Part shown: positions 34,368-41,969 of the stretch, one piece after another
Layout of the letters: every line of letters begins with the position of its first letter
Position numbering within the stretch: the stretch's first letter is position 1
Source of the DNA: Marinomonas maritima
GTDB lineage: Bacteria; Pseudomonadota; Gammaproteobacteria; Pseudomonadales; Marinomonadaceae
DNA: 64,000 nucleotides
NCBI RefSeq assembly: GCF_024435075.2
Contig: NZ_JAMZEG020000001.1
Location: 372,001-436,000 of the forward strand
Reading direction: 5' to 3'
Made by a program: the position numbers and the translations under genes
Notes under the pieces: generated by a model
Databases searched by the model: none
Seen by the model: the letters and a program-made list of their open reading frames with translations, nothing else
Told to the model about the DNA's origin: nothing

Positions 34368-35248
34368 GCCAAGAACATGTCTTAAAAGTAGAAAACTTGG
34401 TGATGCACTTTGGCGGTATTAAAGCGTTAAATGATGTGACCTTTGATATAAAGCGTGGCTCCGTATCTGCCTTGATTGGACCAAATGGGGCAGGTAAAAC
34501 AACGGTATTTAACTGTCTTACAGGTTTCTATAAAGCAACGGGTGGTAAAATTTTACTGTCCGCCGCAGGAAAAGAAACCAGCATAATCAAAGTGTTGGGA
34601 GAGCCTTTCCAGCCAACAGACTTTTTATCTCCCTTTGCTTTCTTTCGTCGCCTTAAGTACAAAATGTTTGGTGGTTCGCATTTAGTGAATCGTGCTGGGT
34701 TATCTCGGACTTTTCAAAATATTCGATTGTTTAAAGAAATGTCTGTTGTGGAAAACTTATTGGTTGCTCAGCATATGCGAGTCAATCGCAGTTTGATTTC
34801 AGGCATTTTAAATACCAAGGCATATAGGAAGTCTGAGGAAGAAGCATTAGAACGTGTGTTCTATTGGTTGGGTGTCGTGGATCTTGTAGATTCAGCGAAT
34901 CGCTTAGCAGGAGAGCTTTCTTATGGTCAGCAGCGTCGTTTAGAAATTGCTCGTGCTATGTGTACGAATCCTGAGATCGTTTGCTTGGATGAGCCTGCGG
35001 CGGGTTTAAACCCTTCTGAAACCGAAGCACTTACCAAAATGATCCGTGTTTTACGTGACCAGCACAATACAACAGTGCTGTTAATAGAGCACGACATGGG
35101 GATGGTTATGGACATCTCGGACTATATTGTTGTATTGGATCACGGTGAAGTCATCGCAAAAGGTGGTCCTGATGACATTAAAAACGACCCGAAAGTCATT
35201 GCTGCTTATCTTGGTGCAGAAGAAGATGATGAAGAGGTGACACTATGA
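34364..35248 (+). CDS. livG: Branched-chain amino-acid ABC transporter ATPase LivG
   Basis: 294 residues from the ATG at 34364, which overlaps the livM stop; a longer frame to 34298 lies inside livM. Walker A is GPNGAGKTT (about residue 41), the signature LSYGQQRRLEIARAM and Walker B IVCLDEPAAGLNP. It is about 40 residues longer than E. coli LivG. The extra part lies after the Walker A helix (from about residue 67, KETSIIKVLGEPFQPTDFL then SPFAFFRRLKYKMFGG) before RTFQNIRLF. It energises transport with LivF. It overlaps livF by 4 bp. Confidence 0.94.
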   Translation: MSQEHVLKVENLVMHFGGIKALNDVTFDIKRGSVSALIGPNGAGKTTVFNCLTGFYKATGGKILLSAAGKETSIIKVLGEPFQPTDFLSPFAFFRRLKYKMFGGSHLVNRAGLSRTFQNIRLFKEMSVVENLLVAQHMRVNRSLISGILNTKAYRKSEEEALERVFYWLGVVDLVDSANRLAGELSYGQQRRLEIARAMCTNPEIVCLDEPAAGLNPSETEALTKMIRVLRDQHNTTVLLIEHDMGMVMDISDYIVVLDHGEVIAKGGPDDIKNDPKVIAAYLGAEEDDEEVTL

Positions 35249-35958
35249 CATCTTTGATGGAATTTAAAGAGGTTGATGTCCATTACGGGCCAATCCAAGC
35301 GTTAAAAAAAGTTTCTTTAACGATCAATGAAGGTGAAATTGTTACCTTGATTGGAGCAAATGGTGCGGGTAAGTCGACGTTACTAATGTCTATTTTTGGA
35401 CAGCCACGTATTTCTTCTGGAGAAATTATTTATCGTGGTGAGGATATTTCACAAAAATCTGCGCATTATGTTGCGTCGAATGGTCTTGCTCAATCACCTG
35501 AAGGCCGACGTATTTTTCCAAGTATGTCGGTAGAAGAAAACCTTTTGATGGGGACGATTCCGATCGGCATGGATCATGCCGAAGAAGATATGCAGCGCAT
35601 GTTTGGATTGTTTCCTCGCCTATTGGAGCGTCGTAATCAGCGAGCTTCAACTATGTCTGGTGGTGAGCAGCAAATGCTGGCGATTGCTCGAGCATTGATG
35701 AGCCGTCCGAAGTTGTTATTATTGGATGAACCGAGCCTAGGTTTAGCCCCCATTATTGTTAAGCAAATCTTTCAAATTTTGAGAGATGTAGCTAGCACGG
35801 GTATGACAATTTTCCTTGTAGAACAAAACGCCAATCATGCATTGAAACTGGCTAATCGTGGCTATGTGATGGTCAATGGTGAGATTCGTATGACGGGCTC
35901 AGGTCAGGAATTATTGGTTAACCCAGAAGTGCGTGAAGCTTATTTGGGCGGGCACTAA
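35245..35958 (+). CDS. livF: Branched-chain amino-acid ABC transporter ATPase LivF
   Basis: 237 residues, normal length. Walker A is GANGAGKST (about residue 38), the signature MSGGEQQMLAIARALM, Walker B LLLLDEPSLGLAP, and the LivF-typical QSPEGRRIFPSMSVEENL in the middle. It is the last gene of the five-gene operon and is followed by a strong terminator. Confidence 0.95.
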   Translation: MTSLMEFKEVDVHYGPIQALKKVSLTINEGEIVTLIGANGAGKSTLLMSIFGQPRISSGEIIYRGEDISQKSAHYVASNGLAQSPEGRRIFPSMSVEENLLMGTIPIGMDHAEEDMQRMFGLFPRLLERRNQRASTMSGGEQQMLAIARALMSRPKLLLLDEPSLGLAPIIVKQIFQILRDVASTGMTIFLVEQNANHALKLANRGYVMVNGEIRMTGSGQELLVNPEVREAYLGGH

Positions 35959-36005
35959 GCTAGAAATTCTCTTCTATAGAGTTATCTAGTTTTACGCTTA
36001 TTATC

Positions 36006-36050
36006 AAAGCGGTGTTTCATTTATACATTAAATGAAATGCCGCTTTTTTA
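36006..36050 (+). terminator. Strong terminator after livF
   Basis: Arms AAAGCGG..TTTCATTTA and TAAATGAAA..CCGCTTT with a short internal TG mismatch and 5-base loop, followed by seven T. It lies between convergent livF and tsaC. Confidence 0.85.
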
Positions 36051-36127
36051 TTTATGTGGATAAAAAGATCGTTTTTACACAAGAAGTTCAATAGAGGCGT
36101 CGGCAGAAGTGAAAAATGTGTTACGTG

Positions 36128-36685
36128 CTATGCTCTAAAGAGTTTGTTCGTCAAAATGTCTTTAACTTGCGAAGGTTGGGAAGCTTCTCCAAGTGACGCA
36201 TGAAAGATAGCGTCAATTTTGTCCCCAAAGTACGCATAGACCTCGTCTTCACACATCGCAGGAGCAAGTCCTGCAGGGTTTGCCGACGTAGATACAATCA
36301 CGCCTTTAAAAGCGGCACATAGGCGCTGTACTGGGCTATGCTGAGAGAGTCGTATAGCGACGCTTTTGTGTTCTCCTCTTACCCAGCTGGGGGTGATTTG
36401 AGTATCGGGTACTACCCAAGAGGTCGGTGTCTCATTAAGGCTGACTAGACGCTGTATGGCATCGCTGTTTAATGTTTTTAGCCAAGGTGTTAGCTCTTCT
36501 TGAGAGCCAGCAATGAGAATCAACCCTTTTGATTCAGAGCGAGATTTCAGTGCTAAAATTCGTCGTACAGCTAGTTCATTAAAAGGATCACAGCCTAATC
36601 CCCAAACTGCTTCGGTAGGGTAAGCAATGACGCCGCCTTTTCGAATGATGTCAGCAAGCTCGGTTTCAGAAGTTATAAGGCGCAT
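36128..36685 (-). CDS. tsaC: Threonylcarbamoyl-AMP synthase, YrdC/Sua5 family
   Basis: 185 residues, the size of TsaC (single YrdC domain, no Sua5 extension). It makes L-threonylcarbamoyl-AMP for the t6A37 tRNA modification. Motifs are GGVIAYPTEAVWGLGCDPFN near residue 17, LALKSRSESKGLILIAGS (the KxR nucleotide-binding segment) and VIVSTSANPAGLAP. It is cytosolic and monocistronic. It is separated from the DUF3461 gene by a 156-bp gap that contains a long hairpin. Confidence 0.93.
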   Translation of the reverse strand: MRLITSETELADIIRKGGVIAYPTEAVWGLGCDPFNELAVRRILALKSRSESKGLILIAGSQEELTPWLKTLNSDAIQRLVSLNETPTSWVVPDTQITPSWVRGEHKSVAIRLSQHSPVQRLCAAFKGVIVSTSANPAGLAPAMCEDEVYAYFGDKIDAIFHASLGEASQPSQVKDILTNKLFRA

Positions 36686-36759
36686 ATGAATGAAGGCTCG
36701 AATGGGTGTTAGAAAGATATTAGTGCAGAAGATTGTAGCGAGATTTTTAGAAAGGGGCT

Positions 36760-36824
36760 AGCAGGACTTCCTTCTATCAGCAAGGTGGTCATACTGACTC
36801 AGCCAAGAGGAAGGAATACCTGCT
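36760..36824. repeat. Long imperfect inverted repeat with inner hairpin
   Basis: Outer arms AGCAGGacTTCCTTCT (36760-36775) and the matching AGAGGAAGGAAtaCCTGCT (36806-36824), with an inner GTCA-TAC-TGAC hairpin at 36788-36798. It lies between the DUF3461 gene and tsaC, both on the minus strand. There is no T-tract, so it is unlikely to be a simple terminator. A structured RNA leader of tsaC or a repeat-type element is possible. Confidence 0.5.
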
Positions 36825-36841
36825 ACATAGTCTGAATAGAC

Positions 36842-37222
36842 TTATTTCATTGCGGCAATTTTTTCTTTGATTTCATTGATCTTGCTATTTACCACTTTTT
36901 CTAGATGTTCAAGCTCTTTGACCAAGTCATCTTTTGTCACTTTAACTTCATGTTGTCTGCCAACAATGAGTTCCAGCTCTTCCATTGCTCGTAATACGAT
37001 AAGAGAAGGCTCTTGTACTTGACGATAGGTTTGCTGGCCACCGTCAGCTAATACCGTTTTTGTTGAGCGACCAAATTTGAATTTTTTACTTTTAGGTAGC
37101 AAAGAACCTTTTTCACGACGGTAATAAATTTTTAAAACATCGTGGCCGCCTTCAAAGCGTAAAGTGAATTTTTCAATGTCCTGTATGCTTGTGATACCCA
37201 TGGACTGGAGTGTTGGATACAT
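36842..37222 (-). CDS. DUF3461 family protein
   Basis: 126 residues beginning MYPTLQSMGITSIQDIEKFT, a start shared by the DUF3461 family. FTLRFEGGHDVLKIYYRREK and FKFGRSTKTVLADGG follow, and the C-terminal third is a charged helical segment (VKVTKDDLVKELEHLEKVVN and more) likely to be a coiled coil. No signal peptide or membrane segment is seen. The family is widespread in gammaproteobacteria without known function. It has its own transcript. Confidence 0.85.
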   Translation of the reverse strand: MYPTLQSMGITSIQDIEKFTLRFEGGHDVLKIYYRREKGSLLPKSKKFKFGRSTKTVLADGGQQTYRQVQEPSLIVLRAMEELELIVGRQHEVKVTKDDLVKELEHLEKVVNSKINEIKEKIAAMK

Positions 37223-37322
37223 AACCGTTTTCCTGTTTATTAATAGTCATTCAATAGACATTAATTAGTAGGGGATTGTGGGTATAAAAGCAAGTCAAAA
37301 ATAGGAGAAAAGCTGAGATAAC

Positions 37323-37361
37323 GCAGGCAATGTGTGAATAGCTTTGCCTGCATTGTTTTTT
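37323..37361. terminator. Hairpin between ntrC and the DUF3461 gene
   Basis: Arms GCAGGCAA and TTGCCTGC with a 15-base loop. A T-run (GTTTTTTC) follows on the plus strand; on the minus strand, where ntrC is transcribed, the following bases are only GTTATC. It may still end ntrC transcripts, but the orientation is odd. Confidence 0.4.
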
Positions 37362-37376
37362 CTTAGCTAGAAGCGA

Positions 37377-38810
37377 TTAATCGTCGTCTTGTTCCGCATG
37401 ATCAATGTTTAATTCTTTGATTTTACGTGTCAACGTATTACGTCCCCAGCCTAATAAAAGAGACGCATCTCGACGGCGTCCACCTGTATGGGCGAGAGCG
37501 GTTTCAATCATAATACGCTCAAATTTTGGAACAGCTTGATCGAGAATGCCTTTTTGTCCTGTTGCTAGTGTGCTGTCGACCCAATTTCTAAGGGCTTCCT
37601 CCCATGATGCGAATGGCTGTTCATAAGGTGCGGCTGCGAGTAATTCTGGTGGTAAATCTTCAACTAATACTTCACGTCCTGACGCCATAACGATTAGCCA
37701 GCGACAAGTATTTTCTAGCTGACGAACGTTACCGGGCCATTCCAGTTGAGTAAGATAATTTTCGGTTTCTTTGGTCAGCAGCTTAGGTTCAACAGAAAGC
37801 TCATCTGCGGCACGACTCAAGAAGTGGCGTGCTAATTTTGGAATGTCTTCACGGCGCTCTGATAACTTAGGCAAATGAATGCGGATGACGTTTAGACGAT
37901 GAAATAAATCTTCACGGAATGTTCCTTTTTGCACCAAATTTTCTAAATTTTGATGTGTGGCAGCAATGATACGAACATCGACTTTCACCGCGATATGGCC
38001 GCCTACTCGATAGAACTCGCCGTCTGCAAGAACTCGCAGTAAGCGAGTTTGTGTTTCGGCTGGCATGTCACCAATTTCATCTAAAAATAAGGTGCCACCG
38101 TTGGCTTGTTCGAAACGGCCGCGGCGCTGAGTATTCGCACCGGTGAATGCGCCTTTCTCATGGCCAAATAGTTCTGATTCAATTAAATCGTGTGGAATGG
38201 CAGCCATATTAAGGGCGATGAAAGGGTTAGCAGTGCGAGGGCTATGAGTATGTAATGCCTTTGCGACTAACTCCTTACCAGTTCCGGATTCTCCATTAAT
38301 TAGCACAGTGATGTTTGAGTTAGCGAGTCGGCCAATGGCGCGAAAAACTTCCTGCATGGCAGGGGCTTCACCGATGATTTCTTTGTCTACTTCTGGCTCG
38401 ACTTCTTCTTCCATAAAATCTGTGCTGGGTCGTGCATTTCTATGATGCAGTATGGCGCGTTTTACAAGGCTAACGGCTTCTTCAACATCAAACGGTTTTG
38501 GTAGATATTCAAACGCGCCTCCTTGATAAGATGCCACGGCACTTTCAAGGTCTGAATGCGCCGTCATAATGATGACAGGCAAATAGGGGTGATCTTTTTG
38601 TAGTTTTTCGAGCAGTGCTAAGCCATCCATTCCAGGCATGCGAATGTCACTGATGATGGCACTTGGCTGCTCTTTATCTAACATGTTTACTAGGTTTTCA
38701 GCAGATTCAAACAGACGGCATTGAATTCCCTCTTGCTCTAATGTCTTTTCCAATACCCAGCGAATTGAGCGGTCGTCGTCAACAATCCATACGGTTTCTT
38801 CTGGTGTCAT
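37377..38810 (-). CDS. ntrC: Nitrogen regulation response regulator NtrC
   Basis: 477 residues. Receiver domain with Asp55 in SDIRMPGMDG, acidic pair in IVDDDRS. Sigma-54 AAA+ domain with Walker A NGESGTGKELVAKALH, the sigma-54 contact loop ELFGHEKGAFTGA and Walker B-type LFLDEIGDMP. C-terminal Fis-type HTH (HTGGRRRDASLLLGWGRNTL). It activates sigma-54 promoters of nitrogen genes when phosphorylated. It overlaps ntrB by 4 bp. The glnA gene lies just upstream, the usual glnA-ntrB-ntrC order, and both candidate sigma-54 promoters in this window could be its targets. Confidence 0.97.
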   Translation of the reverse strand: MTPEETVWIVDDDRSIRWVLEKTLEQEGIQCRLFESAENLVNMLDKEQPSAIISDIRMPGMDGLALLEKLQKDHPYLPVIIMTAHSDLESAVASYQGGAFEYLPKPFDVEEAVSLVKRAILHHRNARPSTDFMEEEVEPEVDKEIIGEAPAMQEVFRAIGRLANSNITVLINGESGTGKELVAKALHTHSPRTANPFIALNMAAIPHDLIESELFGHEKGAFTGANTQRRGRFEQANGGTLFLDEIGDMPAETQTRLLRVLADGEFYRVGGHIAVKVDVRIIAATHQNLENLVQKGTFREDLFHRLNVIRIHLPKLSERREDIPKLARHFLSRAADELSVEPKLLTKETENYLTQLEWPGNVRQLENTCRWLIVMASGREVLVEDLPPELLAAAPYEQPFASWEEALRNWVDSTLATGQKGILDQAVPKFERIMIETALAHTGGRRRDASLLLGWGRNTLTRKIKELNIDHAEQDDD

Positions 38811-39937
38811 GAGTGTTTCTCCTGGTGTTGGACTGCCATATCAATGGGAATCAATATATTAAATTCGGTTTCTTTAGGGTAACTGTTGCACTCCACTATT
38901 CCGTGGTGTTGGTGAATAACGGATTGGGCGATAGAAAGGCCTAAACCGGTTCCATCCGCTCTAGCGCTTACCATTGGATAAAATAGTGTTTTTAATATGG
39001 CTTCAGGAATGCCAGGACCATTGTCAATGATGCTGATTTTGCAAACTAAGCGGTGACGTTTTGAACCTATGGTGAATTGACGTAAAGCACGAGTCACTAT
39101 ATGAATGGTTTTACTATGATTGTTTTCGTCTTCCATTAGGGCTTGCATAGCGTTTCTGGTGATATTGAGTAATGCCTGTATTAATTGTGACTCATCACCA
39201 ATCAAATCTGGAATACTAGGATCATAGTCTCTAATGAGCTGGATTTGATTGTCGGTTTCAACGGAAATCAACTGCCTGACTCGTTCGATTACTTTGTGTA
39301 CATTTAGAGGTTTGTTTTTAGGAAGTTGTCTGGGGCCTAATAGCCTATCAACAAGATCGCGTAAACGATCAGATTCTTCAATAATGACTTGTGTGTAATC
39401 ATTTAGCGCTTCATCGGTAAAGGCCCGACTAATAAGCTGCGCAGCACCACGGATTCCACCTAAAGGATTTTTGATTTCGTGGGCAAGACCTCGTACCAGC
39501 TCTTTGCTGGTTTCATGGTTCGCTATTAACTCATCTTCTTGTGAGATGCGCTTCATTCTGTCTCGTGGATACAGTTCTATAATTAGGCTTTCTGTGTCAT
39601 TTGATGTGCCCATTATCGGGGTAACTGTGTAATCACAAAAAAGTTTTTTGTTATTGCTGCACTCGATTTCAGCTTCCCGCTTAGTGAATGGGTGGCCGGA
39701 CTCTATAGCGGCTTGGAGGGCGTGGATGCTGTCTTCGTTTTCACGAAAAGCGGCTCCAAGGTCGTGGCCATAAATTCGACGACGACTTACTGCGAGCAGC
39801 ATTTCAGCGGCCGGATTTAAGTATTCGATCTCGAGCTTGTCATTCAATTGAACAACAGCGGTGGATAAGTGGTCGATTAATAAGCTATACACAGACAGTG
39901 CCTCACTATTGACTCCTGCTTTATGAACTCTTTGCAC
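38807..39937 (-). CDS. ntrB: Nitrogen regulation sensor kinase NtrB
   Basis: 376 residues, cytosolic with no membrane segment. An N-terminal PAS domain (residues about 15-130, IEYLNPAAEMLLAVSRRRIY) is followed by the phospho-acceptor His in VRGLAHEIKNPLGGIRGAAQ. The ATP-binding domain has NAMQALMEDEN (N box), IDNGPGIPEAI (G1) and DGTGLGLSIAQSVI (G2). It phosphorylates or dephosphorylates NtrC according to PII state. It begins 277 bp downstream of glnA after a terminator, so it may have a separate weak promoter or depend on read-through. Confidence 0.96.
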   Translation of the reverse strand: MQRVHKAGVNSEALSVYSLLIDHLSTAVVQLNDKLEIEYLNPAAEMLLAVSRRRIYGHDLGAAFRENEDSIHALQAAIESGHPFTKREAEIECSNNKKLFCDYTVTPIMGTSNDTESLIIELYPRDRMKRISQEDELIANHETSKELVRGLAHEIKNPLGGIRGAAQLISRAFTDEALNDYTQVIIEESDRLRDLVDRLLGPRQLPKNKPLNVHKVIERVRQLISVETDNQIQLIRDYDPSIPDLIGDESQLIQALLNITRNAMQALMEDENNHSKTIHIVTRALRQFTIGSKRHRLVCKISIIDNGPGIPEAILKTLFYPMVSARADGTGLGLSIAQSVIHQHHGIVECNSYPKETEFNILIPIDMAVQHQEKHS

Positions 39938-40159
39938 GAAGTGTGTACTTATAAATACGCTGTTAAAAATAAATGCGTCTTTACGTCACTTCTGACCTCG
40001 TGCGAAGGCCTCTTATTGTTTCCTATAATGGTAGTTGCAAAAAGCGAACCAACATTGGGCGATTCGAAATAGCTTATATATTAAGGCTTTTGTATCAATG
40101 AAAAATCTAAATGCACAATTATAGTGCATGCTGGTGTGGCCGTGATGCTTATTTTGTGC

Positions 40160-40192
40160 AAAAAAAGCCCCGATCTGCGTCGAGGCTTTTTA
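40160..40192 (-). terminator. Terminator after glnA
   Basis: Arms AAAAAGCC.CGA and TCG.GGCTTTTT around a short loop; on the minus strand it ends in GGGGCTTTTTTT. It separates glnA from ntrB on the same strand. Confidence 0.8.
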
Positions 40193-40214
40193 GGTATTTT
40201 AACGACCTAATAGT

Positions 40215-41621
40215 TTATAGGCTGTAGTACAGCTCAAACTCAAGAGGGTGAGTTGTTGTGGCAACGCGTTGTGCTTCAGCTGTTTTTAGCTTGATGTAAG
40301 CATTGATCATGTCATCAGAGAACACGCCGCCTTGAGTCAAGAATCCGCGATCTTCGTCTAGACATTTAAGCGCTTCTTCTAGGCTGCCAGCAACCTGAGG
40401 AATAGCCAATGCTTCTTCAGCCGGTAAATCATACAAATCTTTGTCTGCTGCATCGCCTGGGTGAATCTTGTTTTTGATACCATCTATACCTGCCATCAAC
40501 ATTGCAGAGAATGCTAGGTATGGGTTAGCGGTTGGATCAGGGAAACGAGCTTCAATACGTTTGCCTTTAGGGCTTGCAACGTATGGGATACGGATAGAAG
40601 CAGAGCGGTTACGAGCTGAGTAAGCAAGCATTACAGGCGCTTCGAAATGTGGAACAAGACGCTTGTAAGAGTTAGTTGAAGCGTTAGTGAACGCATTCAA
40701 TGCTTTAGCGTGCTTGATAATACCGCCAATGTAGTAAAGCGCCATTTCAGATAGGCCAGCGTATTGATCGCCAGCGAATTGGTTTTCACCATTTCTCCAA
40801 AATGACTGGTGAACGTGCATGCCAGAACCGTTGTCGCCAACGATTGGTTTCGGCATAAATGTCGCCGTTTTGCCATAAGCATGAGCTACGTTATGTACGC
40901 AGTACTTAAGGATTTGAACTTCATCTGCCTTTTTAACGAGTGTGTTAAATTTAACACCGATTTCGTTTTGGCCAGCAGTCGCTACTTCATGGTGATGAAC
41001 TTCGATAACCAAGCCCATTGTTTCCATTGCGCCACACATTGCAGCGCGTAGGTCATGATGAGAATCAACAGGTGGTACTGGGAAATAGCCGCCTTTTACG
41101 AAAGGACGGTGGCCCATGTTGCCGCCTTGAATCTTCTTATTAGAAGACCAAGCCGCTTCTTCAGAGTTAATTTCTACTGAACAACCAGACATGTCTGTTT
41201 TCCAGCGAACATCATCAAAGATGAAGAATTCAGGCTCAGGACCGAAGAATGCAGTATCGCCAAGGCCGGTAGACTTTAGAAACTCTTCAGCGCGAATGGC
41301 AACAGAGCGTGGATCACGATCGTAGCCTTGCATAGTAGAAGGTTCAATGATGTTACAGCGAACAATAACAGTCGGCTCTTCAGTGAAAGGATCGATAATA
41401 ACGGTGTCGTCCTGAGGCATCATGATCATGTCTGATTCGTTGATACCTTTCCAGCCAGTAATGGAAGAACCATCAAACATCTGACCGTTTTCAAAAAACT
41501 CTTCGTCTACCGTAATAGCTGGAATTGATACGTGTTGTTCTTTACCTTTAAAATCGGTAAAGCGAAGGTCAACCCACTTCGCGTCATGCTCAGCAATCAA
41601 GGCAAGGGTCTTGTTTGACAT
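40215..41621 (-). CDS. glnA: Glutamine synthetase, type I
   Basis: 468 residues, full length for GSI-beta. It makes glutamine from glutamate, ammonia and ATP as a cytosolic dodecamer. Signature sequences are FDGSSITGWKGINESDM near the N-terminus, FFGPEPEFFIFDDV and the metal-binding helix, GDNGSGMHVHQSF, and RIPYVASPKGKRIEARFPDP. The adenylylation site is the Tyr in KDLYDLPAEE near residue 398. A sigma-54-like promoter lies about 100 bp upstream. ntrB and ntrC follow downstream. Confidence 0.98.
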   Translation of the reverse strand: MSNKTLALIAEHDAKWVDLRFTDFKGKEQHVSIPAITVDEEFFENGQMFDGSSITGWKGINESDMIMMPQDDTVIIDPFTEEPTVIVRCNIIEPSTMQGYDRDPRSVAIRAEEFLKSTGLGDTAFFGPEPEFFIFDDVRWKTDMSGCSVEINSEEAAWSSNKKIQGGNMGHRPFVKGGYFPVPPVDSHHDLRAAMCGAMETMGLVIEVHHHEVATAGQNEIGVKFNTLVKKADEVQILKYCVHNVAHAYGKTATFMPKPIVGDNGSGMHVHQSFWRNGENQFAGDQYAGLSEMALYYIGGIIKHAKALNAFTNASTNSYKRLVPHFEAPVMLAYSARNRSASIRIPYVASPKGKRIEARFPDPTANPYLAFSAMLMAGIDGIKNKIHPGDAADKDLYDLPAEEALAIPQVAGSLEEALKCLDEDRGFLTQGGVFSDDMINAYIKLKTAEAQRVATTTHPLEFELYYSL

Positions 41622-41722
41622 AGTTGTTCTCCAGTCGTAGTGAAAGCGAAATTACTTTTCGTTTTTTAAGAGTGCTTTAATATAAAGCGTCATTTATCGA
41701 GTTATTTATCAAGTATAAAGTA

Positions 41723-41739
41723 AGCATAACTTGTGCCAG
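41723..41739 (-). promoter_or_regulatory. Sigma-54 promoter of glnA
   Basis: On the minus strand the sequence is CTGGCACAAGTTATGCT, matching the sigma-54 consensus YTGGCACGRNNNTTGCW at 15 of 17 positions, with GG and GC correctly spaced. It is about 100 bp upstream of the glnA ATG. NtrC-dependent transcription of glnA from such promoters is well established in enterobacteria. Confidence 0.75.
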
Positions 41740-41843
41740 AATTTCGTGCGGCCTTATAATGTTTTATATAACAATAAGATAGAGGCTTTTCATTTTAAAT
41801 TGCAGTTGCTAATAGTCTGAATATGCTTTTAAAAAATCATGTC

Positions 41844-41860
41844 TGCACTATTTTGGGTCG
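41844..41860. promoter_or_regulatory. Possible NtrC enhancer site upstream of glnA
   Basis: TGCACTATTTTGGGTCG resembles the NtrC consensus TGCACC-N5-GGTGCA with both half-sites partly kept. It is about 105 bp upstream of the sigma-54-like promoter, a normal distance for an NtrC enhancer. TTGGTGC at 41884 could be part of a second weak site. Confidence 0.45.
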
Positions 41861-41969
41861 TTATTAGGTGTATTTGATCTATATTGGTGCGAATTTAGCG
41901 TTTTCGTATCGATACGCTTTTCTTTATACTACGCGCCCTTTCTTATATTTGGTATAAATTACACCCGCC

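Larger units (their letters stand above)
41622..41969. other. 348-bp divergent control region of glnA and thiI
   Basis: It holds the glnA sigma-54-like promoter (41723-41739, minus strand), a possible NtrC site at 41844-41860 and a TTGGTGC half-site at 41884-41890. Close to thiI there is AT-rich sequence but no clear -35/-10 pair. No gene is evident. Confidence 0.6.
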
